Assembly: GCA_004335835.1 (NCBI GenBank)
Contig: RWJK01000510.1
Coordinates: 64,380 to 128,379, forward strand
Direction of reading: 5' to 3'
DNA: 64,000 nt
From: Scenedesmus sp. ARA3
Taxonomy: Eukaryota; Chlorophyta; Chlorophyceae; Sphaeropleales; Scenedesmaceae
Below, one piece after another: positions 44,449 to 57,370 of the stretch (position 1 is its first letter; every line of letters begins with the position of its first letter). Made by a program: the position numbers and the translations under genes. Below the pieces are notes generated by a model. The model did not search any database. It was not told the DNA's origin and saw only the letters and a list, made by a program, of their open reading frames with translations.

Positions 44449-45658
44449 GGTCCAGGGCTGAGAGGCAGGGCAGTAACAGCTGTGATGCATCTGCATTCAC
44501 TGTGCAGGGAGACGTACAGTGCCCTTTGCATGGTGCAGTGCTGTGTCATGTTACATTGTGGACAGGGAAACCAAGGCAGATGTCAAAGCTGCCAGGGCAT
44601 CTGCCTCATGGCTGCTGCTGCAGCTGACCTGTACATCATCAGGCAGCTGCAAATACATGTGAAGTGACGAATCCTAGACAAACATGTGTTTCAGCGTGCC
44701 ATACTGGCCCTCTCTGAACAGTATCCTGTGATGAAGTTTTCTGTTCTAGCCTCACCGTCCATACATCTTGGTTTACTGAGCACTGCTATTCTTTACACTG
44801 AGTCGCAACGCATTGCGCAGCTGCCGCGTGTGTTTCCTTGGAAGCAGACCTGCAACTCTTCACTGAAGAGCCACGGTGGCAGCCGGGCTGCCAGGCACGT
44901 AGCAAGTGCGCCGTTTAGCCATGCGAGTTTTGCAACTGCTGCGGCATGTGGTGAACAGGTTAGATCGAGAATCTGGTGTGATCTAGTGGTGACAGAGTCC
45001 GTGTCCTGCAGAACTAGTTTGCCATTCCTGTATGAGCCACCGGTCACCGGCGACCACTGGACCAAAACAACGTGTTCCAGCTGATACGAACACATACTTA
45101 TCATCCACTTAAATTCATAATGTCATCGGTGCTATGTGGATTGCGTCGTTCTACTGGAGCGCGCTGAAAACAAGCTTCCAGAATTGAAGAATACTGCTCA
45201 GATCCCAGCAATGACCTTTGACGTCCCATAAACCTGCTAAAACATCCAAGACTGTAATAATCATTTTGAAGTGCTTCTTCAGCACACTTCTTAAAGGCAA
45301 CTGGCGCACGCCAGCTGGCCAGCAGACCAGCCAGGCTGGGCTGCGTCCCGCGTGCCAGCGCATGAATCTTGGAAATGTGTGCAACGTGTTGAGGTAAAGT
45401 CAAGTGACAAATTCGCCCAAACTTGGTAAGGGATCACTGCAATTGCCTCAGTCAGCCTCCTTGTCAGCTTCCACCTCAGCAGTGTGACAAAGCATTAACG
45501 CCTATAAGTGCCTCGAGGCTTTTTGATTCCATAAAGTCAACATCTAAATTATATTTCCAAGCCGTGGTTGATCTTCAAGATCATAGGTTGTCCACTCGAC
45601 AGCATCGTTGCGGAATTTTCTGTGCTTGGCTCCTTTCTTGAGCTTGAGAGCTTTCAAG
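44449..45658. other. Intergenic after pTAC3-like gene
   Basis: The left half is presumably 3' UTR. A minus-strand frame at 45101-45403 is open for about 100 codons (it includes FKKCAEEALQNDYYSLGCFS) but begins TTG, has no upstream ATG before a stop, and shows no splice partners. The last about 200 bases should be 5' UTR of the gene at 45659. Confidence 0.35.
45101..45403 (-). other. Orphan open frame, possible gene relic
   Basis: About 100 codons with balanced composition, unlike the Leu/Cys/Gln-rich shadows nearby, and a stop at 45101. No start codon, no recognised motif and no in-phase neighbour. Could be a relic or one exon of an unseen gene. Confidence 0.2.
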
Positions 45659-46319
45659 ATGAGCGATAAGATTCTGATTGTCAAGTATTTCGGCCAGGCT
45701 GCCCCGCAGCTGATGGACATGGCTGCAAGGTCGCTGCCAAGGGCGAGCCACATCGTTTCTCAGGGGCTGGCAGGTGAGCAGCGTCAAAGTCGCGGCTCAT
45801 GCTTGGAATAACGCCTGCTTTAGTGTAGTCCGCGCCATGCGTCTGTCGGTGCAGCATATTGATAAAGGGGTTGCCTTATCATCAAGGACACGTCAGTCGC
45901 GTCAGCTGCAGGCCTTCCGCATGCGTATGGCGCTTGGCTTCGTCGTTTTGGTCTGTTTTGCATGATATAGAAAGTATCATCAAATTGCGTTGTGCAAGTC
46001 AGCCCTCGCGTTCCACTGGAACGCTGGACTGTTCCACCACAAAACGCCAACTGGCAGCGGGCATTTGCGTTGTGGGGCTTTGTTGCGCCACGCTTCTTTC
46101 ATTCACATGTATTGATTGGTGTTTGAACCGTTTGCTGCCCCCTCTGCCGTTGCTGCTGCTGGTGCCCGTGTGCTCTCCACCCCTGTGCCTACCAATCCCC
46201 ACCCACCTCCTACCACCCATGCAGCCTACAAGCGGCTGCCTGCGACAACGCCCCTGAGTGATGACGAACTCATTGGAGCCATGTTCAAGAGCCATGACAA
46301 GCGCACCAGCGAGAAGTAA
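45659..46319 (+). CDS. Small conserved-looking protein, unknown function
   Basis: Two exons, 45659-45773 and 46225-46319, join in phase to give 69 residues. The start ATG is in the context CAAGATGAGC. The sequence is MSDKILIVKYFGQAAPQLMD at the N-terminus and ends DDELIGAMFKSHDKRTSEK. It has one possible amphipathic helix, no signal peptide and no membrane span, with normal, not low-complexity, composition. Short proteins of this kind in algae are often small subunits of mitochondrial complexes, but I see no motif that shows this. The splice sites (GTGAGC, CATGCAG) are good. Confidence 0.6.
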
Positions 46320-49300
46320 ATGCGCAGAAGAGTGTCAGCAGTGGCTGGCGCCCCGCTGAAAGAGTGAGGCTGCTTCAATGGAGAGAGTGGCAGCATCTCG
46401 ATGGCATGCGAGTTCCTTCAACAGCAGGCTGAGCGGTCAGCCTCACAATGCGGGGTCTCCAGCTTAGCAGCAGCTGTGGCACTGGCCTGCCTTTTGTGGG
46501 CCAGGTGCTACCAGCAGCGATGTGGTGGCATTGGCATGGTGAAGCATCAGTTTCGCACATGAGACAGACAGCGCGTCATTACAAACCATACAGTCCACTG
46601 CGGACTTGTGAGGATGTTGGTGTGAGAAGGCTGTGTCGGTTGCTTCAGCAGCAGCACAGGGTGTTGCCGGTCAAGCTGCTTGTGTCTGGCGGCAGGCTGC
46701 AACTGCGAGCCTGCTGCGCTTCGCAGCTGACAGTTGAAAGTTCGAAAAGTATAATGGCAGCACAGAAGGAAAATTTTGCTGCTCTACTCACAGCACACAA
46801 AACACAGCAGAGTCTGCTGCATTCTGGTGTGTGCGCCTGCCTTGTGCAGTGCATGTGTGTTAGCTTGGGTTGCACCTGTGCATTGCCTGCACCTGTGCAT
46901 TGCTTGAGTTGTGGTTAATCCATACAGAAGCTGTACGCGCTGTCTCGATTGCATCTGCATTTCTTATCTGCCTGTAGTGCCTGTAGACAGTTCCGGACAG
47001 CATCTCACGGCAAGAGGCTGCCTATCTTGCATGCGCTATGCATGCGGCTACAATGCTTGTCTGCATGCTGGTACTTGCTGCATGCTAGTACTTGCCTGCA
47101 TGCAACATGCTTTCCTGGTTGCAGCTGCTGCTGTAGCTGCAGAGAATGCAAGCGGGCATCAGCATACAAAAGTGATGCTTGTGTGGTGTCTGCGTTTGTG
47201 GCTGAATGCATCTGGTGCTGCTCAGGTTGTGCTTCCGGTGGATTTGCAGCCTCTTGCTACAGCATGTGTCTGGCTGGAAGCATGTTCCAAACAGCAGTGT
47301 CAGCCTTGTGTGCATGGCAAGGTGAGGTGTGAGATGCTGGTTTCACGCATTGCAGCGAAACGCTGGCTCTGCCCCGTCGCCGCCTGTGCCGGGCAGCAGA
47401 GCAGCGACAATTTTGGTGCGTGTCCTGGTGCCGGGCGCCGCTGTGGTGTCTGGCCCAGCACTCGTACTCCTTTGCATGGTGAGTGGTTTGAAGTTGTGCC
47501 AGCTGTTAGCCTTGGTCATGTGGACGGCAACCGAAAGGTGGGTGTGGCGGCGCAGCAGATGTGGTGCTACACCCGTCGTGCGTATGCACACGCATTTTCA
47601 ACATGGATGGTATTGGCATGTGGTTACTTGCTGCATTTACACTGCTGAACTCTACAGTGCGAGGCACTGGCTGTGCTGCAGTGCTGCCTTGTGTGGTGCT
47701 GCAGCTAGTAGGTGCTGTCTCTTCGTGGTGTTGTGTGCCTGGTGCCTCTGGTGCATGCTGTCAGCTGTTTCAGCTCAGCCTGCGCTTAGAGCATCAGGCA
47801 CAAGTAGTGCGCTTCTTCACAGACCTAGCGAGTGCATACGTGTTTGCAACTTGCGTTGTCGTCCACAAGCGCTGTGATCTTCAGCCTTGTGGTAGGTGCA
47901 TGTTGCTGTGCATCGCCTGTGCCCTTGGCAGCCTTGGGTCGGCTTGCACGCCTAGCTTTTACGCAGCGCCTTGCAAGCACACGCATGTCAGCAGCGGCAC
48001 CCTCGAGCTATGCTGCTGATGCTGCTGTGCCTGTACGGTGTTGCGCCAGAAAATCTGTTGGTTTGGCATGCATTACAGGTAGTATCCTGCAGGCACATGC
48101 GCACCTGCTCGGCACCCTTGAGCTGAGCTGCTTGTGCTGCTGTGTCTGTCTGGGTACTGTCACATCATTTCTGATGCGGGCGACTGCCTGTGCAGTGGTC
48201 TTTGCATCAGCCAGCTTGTTTACACATAGCAGCTGTTGTGCCTTGCTCTGGCATGTGGCCAGTGAACTGTCAGACAGGTGTTTGTGGTGGCAGGGGGTGA
48301 AGGGGGGCCTATGGTGGCAGGGGTTGAAGGAGTGGGTGCGGCAGAGTTGTCGGCTGTTTGATAAAGATGGCCCATACATGGAGGCAGGTTTGCGCTGATG
48401 CTGCTGCAGCAGGCATCTTGTTGCCAAACTGGTTTGCATTATTGTCAGTGTGGTTGCTGGTACTGGGTGCCATGCGAGAGCATGGTATGCTGTTACGTAC
48501 CAAAGGAGATGGCTGCTACTTTTGGGTAATAAAGGGTTATGGGAACTTGTTGCTGTGTATATGCTGTTGCAGTGTATACGTTGTGTGCGGCTGCCAGCCG
48601 AGTAACAGCTGGAGCTGCAGGCAGATCTGCACATGCAGTGCAGCTGCAAGGGAGATTCAGCATGGACGTGCTTTGCATACTTGACCGTGCTTTGCATACT
48701 TGAGGAGTGTTGTTCATGCTTGGTGGTCAACATACAGTGCATGTCTGGATGCCTGTCAACATCACGTTGTAACAGGACGGTCCAATCCAGTTCGAATCAC
48801 ACTTTGGTTACCGAACGCACGGCACGTATACGTGTACATAACAGCAGTTTGTAAGCTCTCTACCTGTCACTGACAGCAGCAAATACAAGATGCAGCTGAC
48901 TGCTAGTACCGTGCATTACGGGAATGCCAAGGCACCATAATAAGCGCAGCCCAGGATCCAAGGTGGCGGCTGCTGGGGGCTAGTCTGTGCAACCCAAGGT
49001 CGCTGCTGCAGCATCTCAGGGACATCCCTCAGCTTGGCTTCACAACGCATTGCAAGCAGCGTGCATGGCAGTAAGCTACTGCTGAGCCTGAGTGGCACTG
49101 CTGCTGCAACCTGCATCAGACTCCAAATGTGACTGCGTTACTCGACCTTTTGAACGTGCACAGTCGCCAGGACTCTCGAACCCTTGATAAACCCATGCTT
49201 GTCATGAGGTTGTGACAACAGCAGGTGCTGCTGCTTCGCCTCATCACCGCCCAACACAGCGACGAACTTCATCCTGGCTTGCCAGGCCACCCATGCCGCG

Positions 49301-49516
49301 TGTGGTGGCTGTGCACATGTGGCATCTCTCACAACAATTACCATGACTGGGCTGAATTGTATGGTATCTATTATGAATGACAGCATCCTCCCTAGTACTG
49401 CTGCAGCCAACATCCCAAGACAAATTCTTGTACTGACGACACACTAACACTGCAAACAGTTCTCATGAGGCACGTTGGTGGTTGTCAGCGCCTGGCGAAA
49501 GCAAGCTGGGCTTCTA
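46320..49516. other. 3.2-kb stretch without a convincing gene
   Basis: From about 46800 to 48400 the plus strand is strikingly T/G-rich (TGTG, TGCTG, GTGTG), with stop-free runs on both strands but none with family resemblance, splice-supported structure or normal composition. 48900-49516 is probably 3' UTR of the minus-strand CNRIP1-like gene. The left part may be a long 3' UTR of the 69-residue gene. Confidence 0.4.
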
Positions 49517-51615
49517 CTACTTGTTGTACTGCACACTGTACATCTTCACCTCTCCTGTCAAGGCGCTGCGGCCATATATGTAGTTGATGGAGTGCAGGCC
49601 CATGCCTGCAGCACAACGGCACAAACAGCCAGTCAATGTTGCAGGATCGACAGCATGGAGAAGTGTGGCCTTTGCAGGATGCAAGCACTCCTATTGCATG
49701 CATGCCTCACCAAAGCCTAGCACCCCGCAGGGTGGCCTGAAGGAGCATACTTACTCAGCTGAGGGAGAGGCAGCTGTCTATGTTGCTGTTGCAGTGCTGA
49801 GCAAGGTAGACTGCCACCACCCTGACTGCAGTTGACACCTGCCAGCAGGGCTGCTGTTGGAACGCTAATCCATGCTGAGCAATGCGCACAAGTCCACACA
49901 TCTGTGGCACGGAAGTCATGCATTCCGCACCGTGAGTCGCGCTCTGGTCGCTGTGCTTGTACACCTTGGCCAAGATGGGCACAGTGAGGCAGCCAAAGTC
50001 CTGCACCGCGATGTCAAGCGCCAGCTCGCCACGCACACCTGTGCGCGTGAGTGGCATGTCGCAGTTCCACACCAGCTGCATGAAGCAGCCACGAGCGACA
50101 GGCATGACACATAGTAGGGAGATGTGGGGGTTGTGACATCACTGCTATCTCAGGCATACATGTACGGCTGGTGTGATACAGTGGGATGTCTTGGATCACA
50201 CCTATGTCAGAAACACTGTGGTTTGCATGCACCACCAGTACTGCAGCATATTGGTTTGTGAGTTCTCCTGCCAATGCAAAGCATCAGCTGTGCTGGGGCT
50301 GCAAATGAGCAGGGCCAGCGCGCAGTACGCGCGTATGGCACCAGCATCAAGCCAGCGGTGCAGGGTGATTCTGTTGACGCCCCTGTCATTTGTAGGCTGT
50401 CCTGCTGCTGGGTGTAGGGGGATCTGTTCTGCCAGCTTAGGTTGTGCTGCACCATCCCTCACCTCGTACACTGCCTTGCCATTGCTGCTGGCTGCGCTGC
50501 GCTCACTGATGGCCACCTTGCAGGGGTCACTCCATTCCTGCAGTCGTTGTCAACTTGCAGGTGAGTGGTATGCAGCAGCAAAACAAACCTAATCGGCCGT
50601 CACCTTGCCCAACACCTGCTGCGCCCAGCAGTGCAGCCCTTGAGCGGTCAAAGACTGAATCTCAGAACTGCGTCACAGCTACGCAACATGCCTCGCTGCA
50701 AGCCTTACTGCCAACAGTACATGCTCTTGACTTATAGCTAACGTCAGACTGGGCTCAGCAAGCTGCTGCCATGGCTGTTGCCTGCAGACTCACCATGGCT
50801 CCCATGTCTGCATACTCGTTCACTTGAGGCAGGCAGCAGCAGCACAGCATGCTTGGCTCCTGGCACTCTGCCTGCCTGTGCTTCACTTCTGCTTCATTAA
50901 CGCTGCAGCAAGGATGGCAACAGGGCAAAGGGTGGGCAATGAAGTCTGCAAACATGTTCAGGTGCGCAGTCTGAACAAACTTGTGTGACAAAGGGTGTCT
51001 GCAGTGCTGCGATGCTGCAGTCTGCAGCAGCAATGACAAACCACGTGTTTCCGACAGTAAATGCAGTGCATAACATGTGTGTAGCATCAGCATGGTTTCT
51101 GTCGCTGAATGCTGAACATGCACTGCTTGGCTCACCTGATGGCTACTGCTGGCACTGTTGTGACGCTGATGATGTAGCTCATGTCCTGCCGCAGTTTCAC
51201 AGTGGTGTCTGCACCGGCAAAACGCATGCCATCTGACTTGCAGCACACTGTCTTCTTGCTGTCCTGCTCTGTAATGTGGATTGAAACCCTGCAAATGGTG
51301 CAGTTATGTAGTAGCAGCGGACAGCAGCATCTCTGCTCATGTGCTCGCTGGTAACATAGCGTTTGCTCATCAACGACATGAAATCGCAGTCAACATGATG
51401 TTGCATGGCTAAAAGGTCTGCAAAGACGAAGGCAATGCCTGTGCTGCTACAGTCAAGGTCAGAATCCAAATTTCAGCAACCTACTTCAGCTCCTTGAGCG
51501 ACTGCCCTTGACTAGCAGCTTCTTTGTTGAGTGCAGCATTGTTTCTGTTAATGTTTGGCTTCACAACACAGCTTGCCGTCTCGTAGGCCCCTTGTATGGA
51601 CATAGACGACGCCAT
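49517..51615 (-). CDS. CNRIP1-like protein (cannabinoid receptor-interacting protein family)
   Basis: Exons in transcript order are 51615-51485, 51288-51136, 50902-50794, 50537-50463, 50075-49931 and 49605-49517, in phase, for 233 residues. The frame stays open upstream to an ATG at 51762, but the ATG at 51615 (MASSMSIQGAY) has the better context. The core parallels vertebrate CNRIP1 in order: KVSIHITEQDSK, then KSDGMRFAGADTTVKL (CNRIP1 has a similar DGQRF-x-R-TIKL stretch), SYIISVTTVPA, WSDPCKVAISE with GKAVYE, CDMPLTRTGVRGELALDIAV, ILAKVYKHSD and a short C-terminal exon. The fold is a small beta-sandwich. Animal CNRIP1 binds the tail of the CB1 receptor, which algae lack, so the role here is unknown. 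The match is from memory of the family and covers the whole core. Confidence 0.62.
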
Positions 51616-51920
51616 TAAGCTGTCCACTACGCCTTTACATAGTAGAAAGGACGTCAACGTAAATAGTTTGTGAAACAGCGCTTTTCGACGTACATTCATA
51701 GGCGGGTTGCCGTTGAATGCCGGGTAGTGACAGTCCCCAAACCTCTTTCTCAATTTGAACATGCAGACGATGTTGAATCCATCTGGTCAATTTCACACGA
51801 TGAAGTCTTATTTATGCTCCGATGTTTCTTTGCAGAAGGCACACGCACACGACTCAGAACTGCTGATCAGTTGCTTCAGAAGTCGATGCGAGTGCATGGT
51901 GGTTGAAGGGCAGTTTGAAG
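51616..51920. promoter_or_regulatory. Divergent promoter region, CNRIP1-like and C2/GRAM genes
   Basis: About 305 bases (158 if the upstream ATG at 51762 is used) lie between the two start codons. The sequence is AT-richer than either gene. No motif is assigned. Confidence 0.4.
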
Positions 51921-54900
51921 ATGGAGCAGCAGGGTGCACCTCATTCTCTGCTTCAGAGCCTGCTATGGAGCGGACGGTGGGGCCTGCCAGCTGATTGCAG
52001 GCTGAAGCACTGCATAGCAGCACACGCTGCTCTTCAAGCATCCAAGCAGGAGCAAGCTCAGGTACAGAAATCAATCCAACCCGCATCCGCTACTAAGAGT
52101 GGCATACCTGCTTCAACTTGTGCATTGAGTGAGGGTTTTCAGTGAGTGCGACCCCAGGCAAAAGGCGATGTGGTTGATTTAGACAGCAACAGCTGCACAG
52201 TTGTGACTCTTGCTAAGTGTATGGCAGCACTGCAATGCACGTCAGCAACCTGCAGTGGCATAAGTGAATGATGTTTTCCCTGTTGTTTGCAGGGGTTGTG
52301 GAGTGCGCAGCACAGCAGCAGTTGCTCCCTGCTTTCCGTCGTCACGCAGCTGCAGGGCCTGCACCAGCAATGCAGCAGACAGCACTTGCCACAGCACCAT
52401 GGCGCAGCAGTTGCAGCACCACTGGCAGCATGTCCTGCAGGCACTGCTGGGTCTGCTGGTGTACTAAGCCCTGCCGACTTCTGTTCAGCAGAAGGCTACC
52501 AAGCATGGTTGTATCACTCTTGGCAGTGCTTGCAGGAGCAGCTGTGGCAGCTGCAGCAGTTGCCAGCATACAGCGCCCAGGTTCAGCTGCAGGTGCAGGG
52601 TGCCTCACTGGGTTCATCCACCCAGAAAAGCAGTAGCGGGTGCTTCAGGTTAGTGCTGTTGTTAGCGTCAGGTAGTATACACGCTTGCCTGGGGAACGCT
52701 GCAGCAGGCCAGGCAGTTGTAGCCATACAAGTATGCAGCAAGATGTTACTTCACATCAGCTTGAGAGTGGCTACCCTACATGCTGTTGAGTAGCACCCAA
52801 GCACTGTGCTCACCATGGTGGTCACTTATCTTCTTGCTTTCTGTGCTTCTCTGTCGACAAACAGCTGTTTCTGTGGAAGCTTACAAGAGCCTAACGTGCA
52901 CAGCCCTTACTGTGTGGTGCTGCTGAAGAACAATGCTGGGACAGCGCCAGACACCGACAGCACCAGCCCTGATCCTTACAACAGAAGCAACCAGTCACAT
53001 ACGCTTTGCGCGTCCGGGCCTTTGGCGCTACTGACCTGGCCCTCCCTTGGCAATGCTGATGCCACATCAACACCAGCAGCAGCAGCTAGTACAGCCGCAA
53101 ATTGCAGTTGGGCAGGATTGCCGCAGCCTGCTGTTGGTCCCCAGGTGCAGCACACCAATATTGTTGAGCAGTGCAGCCAGCCCATGTGGGATGCTGTCAT
53201 GCAGCTTCATGTGGCCAACAGAGATGCATTACTGCGACTGCAGGTAAGAGGCGGGTTGTTGTTGCCTACTATCCTGACAGCAGTGCACATGCAGGTACAC
53301 ACGTTGCATTGTCATTGTATACAAGTACTTGCTGTGTGACACTGCAGACCTTCAACATTACCTATTGTTCAAGTACCAGCTGCAGAAGCAGAGTATGCAT
53401 CAGGTTTCTGGCTAGGCCATGCTGACGATGCTCTCTTGGATGTGCTGGTGCTGCTACTCACAGGTGCACAGCAGCACCAGCACATACAGCACCCTCGACT
53501 GGTTCACCAACCTTGCTCAGAGCAGCAGCACCAACAGCAGGCCCGCCCATATAAGTGATCCCTGCCTAGGCCAGGTCAGTATACACATCAACGACCTCCA
53601 GCAGGCAGTGCAGGAAGCAGAGCAATACCAGCAGCAGCGCCACCAGTTCTACAGCCCTCATAGCCCTGGCAGTGCTGCTGCGGACGCTGCCAGCGCTGAC
53701 AACTATGTGCTGCAGCTGCGCCTGCCCCTCTATGGGCCAGTGGCTGGCCATAACTGCACTGCTGGCAAGCATGCAGCAGCCAGCAGAAGCCAAGGGTTGG
53801 CCATGGCTGCGGTTCAAGACTCATTGTCAGACTTTGTAGCAGATGCCATGCAATGTTCTGCAGTTTCAGGGACAGCAGCTAGCATAGCGCGCACCAAAGT
53901 TGCCTTGCCTGGCACAAGCACGCAGATCGAGCAGCAGTGTCAGCAACCTATTGCCGTCTTCAATCCATGTACAGGCAGCAGCAGCTGCACCCAGGGCAGG
54001 GCTGAGGTGGGTGAGCTGTTTGTAGATGCCTCAATCAGTGTAGAGCAGCTGCTGCAGCCACAGGATGCTGCAGCTGCAGCACTAGCAGCTGACATGCCTG
54101 TGAAGGCGCTACTGGAGGCGCTGGAAGCCCAAGGGCAGCAGATGCACCTGCCACAGCCGCTGCCCAGGGCAGCAGCAGTTGTAGCAGCACACAGTGTCTG
54201 CAGCAGCGGGCCATCAAGCACATCGTCAGAAGAAGATGCACCAGCAGGCGCCGGTGCAGCAGGAGCAGCAGTCGCTGCTGAGCTGGATGCGGCTGTTTCG
54301 CTTGTGTCTGTGGTGTGGAGGCTGTGGCAGTTAGGCACCCTAGCTGACTCCGCAGCCGCGTACCAGGCTGCTGTTGATGCGGCAGAAGGTGCAGCCAGCC
54401 GTGCTGCTGCTACTGCTGCTGCTGATGCCGCTAAGGGCGTGCCAGTGGGTCAGCGCCTGCACATGAGGGCTACAGCAGACCACGTGGCATCATCTCAAGA
54501 GTGCTCTTGGACCCTGCCAGCTGTGCATGCTTATGAAAATGCATCCAGCCCAGCAGTACATGAAAACAGCAAGCTACTGCAGCTGCAGCAGCACACTGAC
54601 GCTGGTGCGCACCCAAGCAGCAAAGCGAGCTGGCGGCGGTCAACCACTGCATGCGTGCTCGTTAGCAGCAGTGCCAGCAGCAGTGCATGTAGCAGCACTT
54701 GCACATCAATGACAGGGTCTGAGGCTTTCTCCTCAGCTGACGGATCTGGGGAGCTGCTGTACACATCACGGTACCAGAATCGCCAGCAGCAGCAGCAGCA
54801 ACCATCCAGGCTACAGCAGAGCACGGGAGTGTCAGCTTTAGAAGCGTGCAATGGTGGCAGCAGTAGCAGCAGTATGGGCCCAGCTTGGGAGCAGGTGCTG

Positions 54901-57314
54901 CAGCTTCAACAGCAGGCAGCGGTGCTGCACGCACAAGGCAAGCAGGCACAGCATGGGCCAAGCCCAGCAGCAGAGGCAGTGCTGCAGCTGCTGAGCTGCA
55001 GGCGGCTCTTGCCAAGGGCTGTTTCGAGCTGTGCTGCAACCGCAAAGGGCAGCAGCAGCACAGTGCTGCCAGCCATGTACTACATGCAGGTGCTGTCGGA
55101 CGCTGCAATGATTGGGGGCCTCAGGTGAGGACAAGGTCTTGCAAGAACAGGGGCTTGCATGGCACGGGCATGCAGGAACCCAATACAGCGATACATGTGA
55201 TGGTGTCTGGTTACAGCATATCAGCACAGAATGCCCGTCATATATTAGAGATGACATGCAATGTTAGGCACTAGCGTCTGCGTCAGCTAGAGTCGCCCTC
55301 ATGACTCTGACACTTGTTACTGGTTGTGATCCATGTCTGCCTGTTCGCCTTTAGGCCTGCGGCCGTGAGGCTAGCGCTGCTGCAGAAGCTGCTGCTGTCG
55401 TGGCAGCCTGACCAGGGCCACCTGCAGGCACTGCTGGACCTGTCACTGCCTCTGCTGGTGGCCGATAGGCAGCGCTTGCTCACCACAGCAGAAGCTGTGG
55501 CGCTGCATGATGCGGCTGGTGAGTGGGGCTTGGCAGTTGGTGCAGGTGCTTTCCTTTTCGCTCGGCTAACAAAGACAGTGCATCTTCATCAGTGTTCACA
55601 GGCCTTTGAGCATTGCAGCTGCTTATTTGGCTGTGTGTTCTTTGATGCAGACAAGCACTTGGAGCACACATGGCTCGACACCAGCACTGCATTCTTCTGG
55701 TTGACCTGTGATGCTCAGCAAGCGTGCATGCCTGCTGCTGCAGGATCCTTGATGGATGCTGTGCAACAACTTATCAGCTGCCACTACGATGTCTACACAT
55801 CAGTGGAGGATGCAAAAGCCTGCCTGCCACTCCTCCTGGCCCTGTTAGCAGCATTGATTGGCAGCACCACCCAGCAGCAGCTTGCAGCAGCTGCAAGCCC
55901 TCTGCTGGCAGCTGCAGCACAGCACAGGTTTGTGCAGGCACTTGACCCAGAAGCAGGGACCGCTGCAGCTGCAGTTGTGGCTAACCTCACTGCCAAGCTA
56001 GCTGGCACAGCAGCAGCAGCAGCAGCAGCAGCAGCCAGTAATATGTGTGCAGACCCTGAATGCCCTGCAGCAGGCGGCGTCAATGATGCAGCACTGCAGC
56101 CAGAAGCAGCAGAAGTGGTTCCAGCAGCAGGGGAGGCAAGCGCTCCTCCCCCCGGAATCTTTGACATGCTGAGGTTCAGGGATGCCCTGCCTCGGCGCGA
56201 CACAGCTGCCAGCAGTGGCAGCACCACAGCAGCTAGTAGCGGAGCAGCGCCAGACAGCAGCGGCGGCCGCCCACCCGGCATGTTTGGCAACTTTGTCGAC
56301 AAGATGCACCAGCTGCGCCAGGAAAAGGAGGCTGGTGGCCAGCAGTGCGCAGCAGAAGCAAGCGGCAACCCCTGGTGGCGGCTGGGCAAACAGAGCACAG
56401 AAGCCACTGAGGAGCAGCCACAGCAGCAGCAGCAGCAGCAGCAGCAGCCATCGGCGGCAGCTGGCATGAAGAGGTTGTGGGGCGCATCAGGGCCTGCCAT
56501 GCAGCAGCCAGCACAGCAACCCAGCCGCTATGTTGCTGGGCCTGTAGCTGAGGGGCTGCTGCGCAGTGACTCAGACGAAGCATTGGAGGCAGCATGCAGG
56601 GCGTTGGAACAGACCAGCAGCAGCAGAAGCGTGCCAGCAACAGTAGCAGGCCCAGCAGGTGCGGCGCCGGGAATGACACAACTTAACGAACCCTCAGGTA
56701 GAGGAAGCAATGCTGGAGTTGTGGGCAAAGAACAGACATGTACAGCAGCAGGAGCAGCAGGAACGGCATCAGCAGACAGCTTTGATGGCAAGTTGATGAT
56801 CAAGACCAGGCTTATGTATGACTCCACAGACAGCAGTAGCAGCAGCGGCAGTCCATCTTTTAGTAGGCGCAGCACAGTGCACAGCGTATGCAGTTATCCA
56901 AGTACACCTACAGCAGGAGTGACATCAGAGAGCAACAGTAGCAGCTTGCCAGGAACGCAGGTGCAGAACCCGGAAACCACTAGCATACATCAACGTACAG
57001 GTTCTGCGGGAGCACTTGATGGGGTATTGAGCAGGTTTGGGCGGCTGCGCCACAGCAGTGCTGCAACACTGGACGGATCAGCAAGCATTGATGAGTGCAG
57101 CAATGAGGGTTTTGAAGTAGAGGCAGGCGTGGGTGAAGTGCCAGCACAGTTAACTGCGCAACAGATGAGCAAGCAGCCTGGTGTTGCTGCTCCTGCAGCA
57201 GCTCCTGCTGCTGCTCCCCTGCTGGGCAGCCCAATGTGGCGAGCTAAAAGCAGGCATGGCAGGGTAGGGTCCTGTGGGGTGCTTGACATGTGGCAGGGCC
57301 AGGCTGCTGAGCTT

Positions 57315-57370
<56 letters not shown>

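Noticed and set aside
46911..47648. 245-codon plus-strand open frame
   Set aside because: Cys/Leu/Val-rich readout of TG-skewed DNA, with equally long overlapping frames in another register and no family resemblance.
48008..48742. 244-codon minus-strand open frame
   Set aside because: Composition (His, Ser, Cys, Thr) mirrors T/G-rich DNA on the other strand. No motif, no splice structure.
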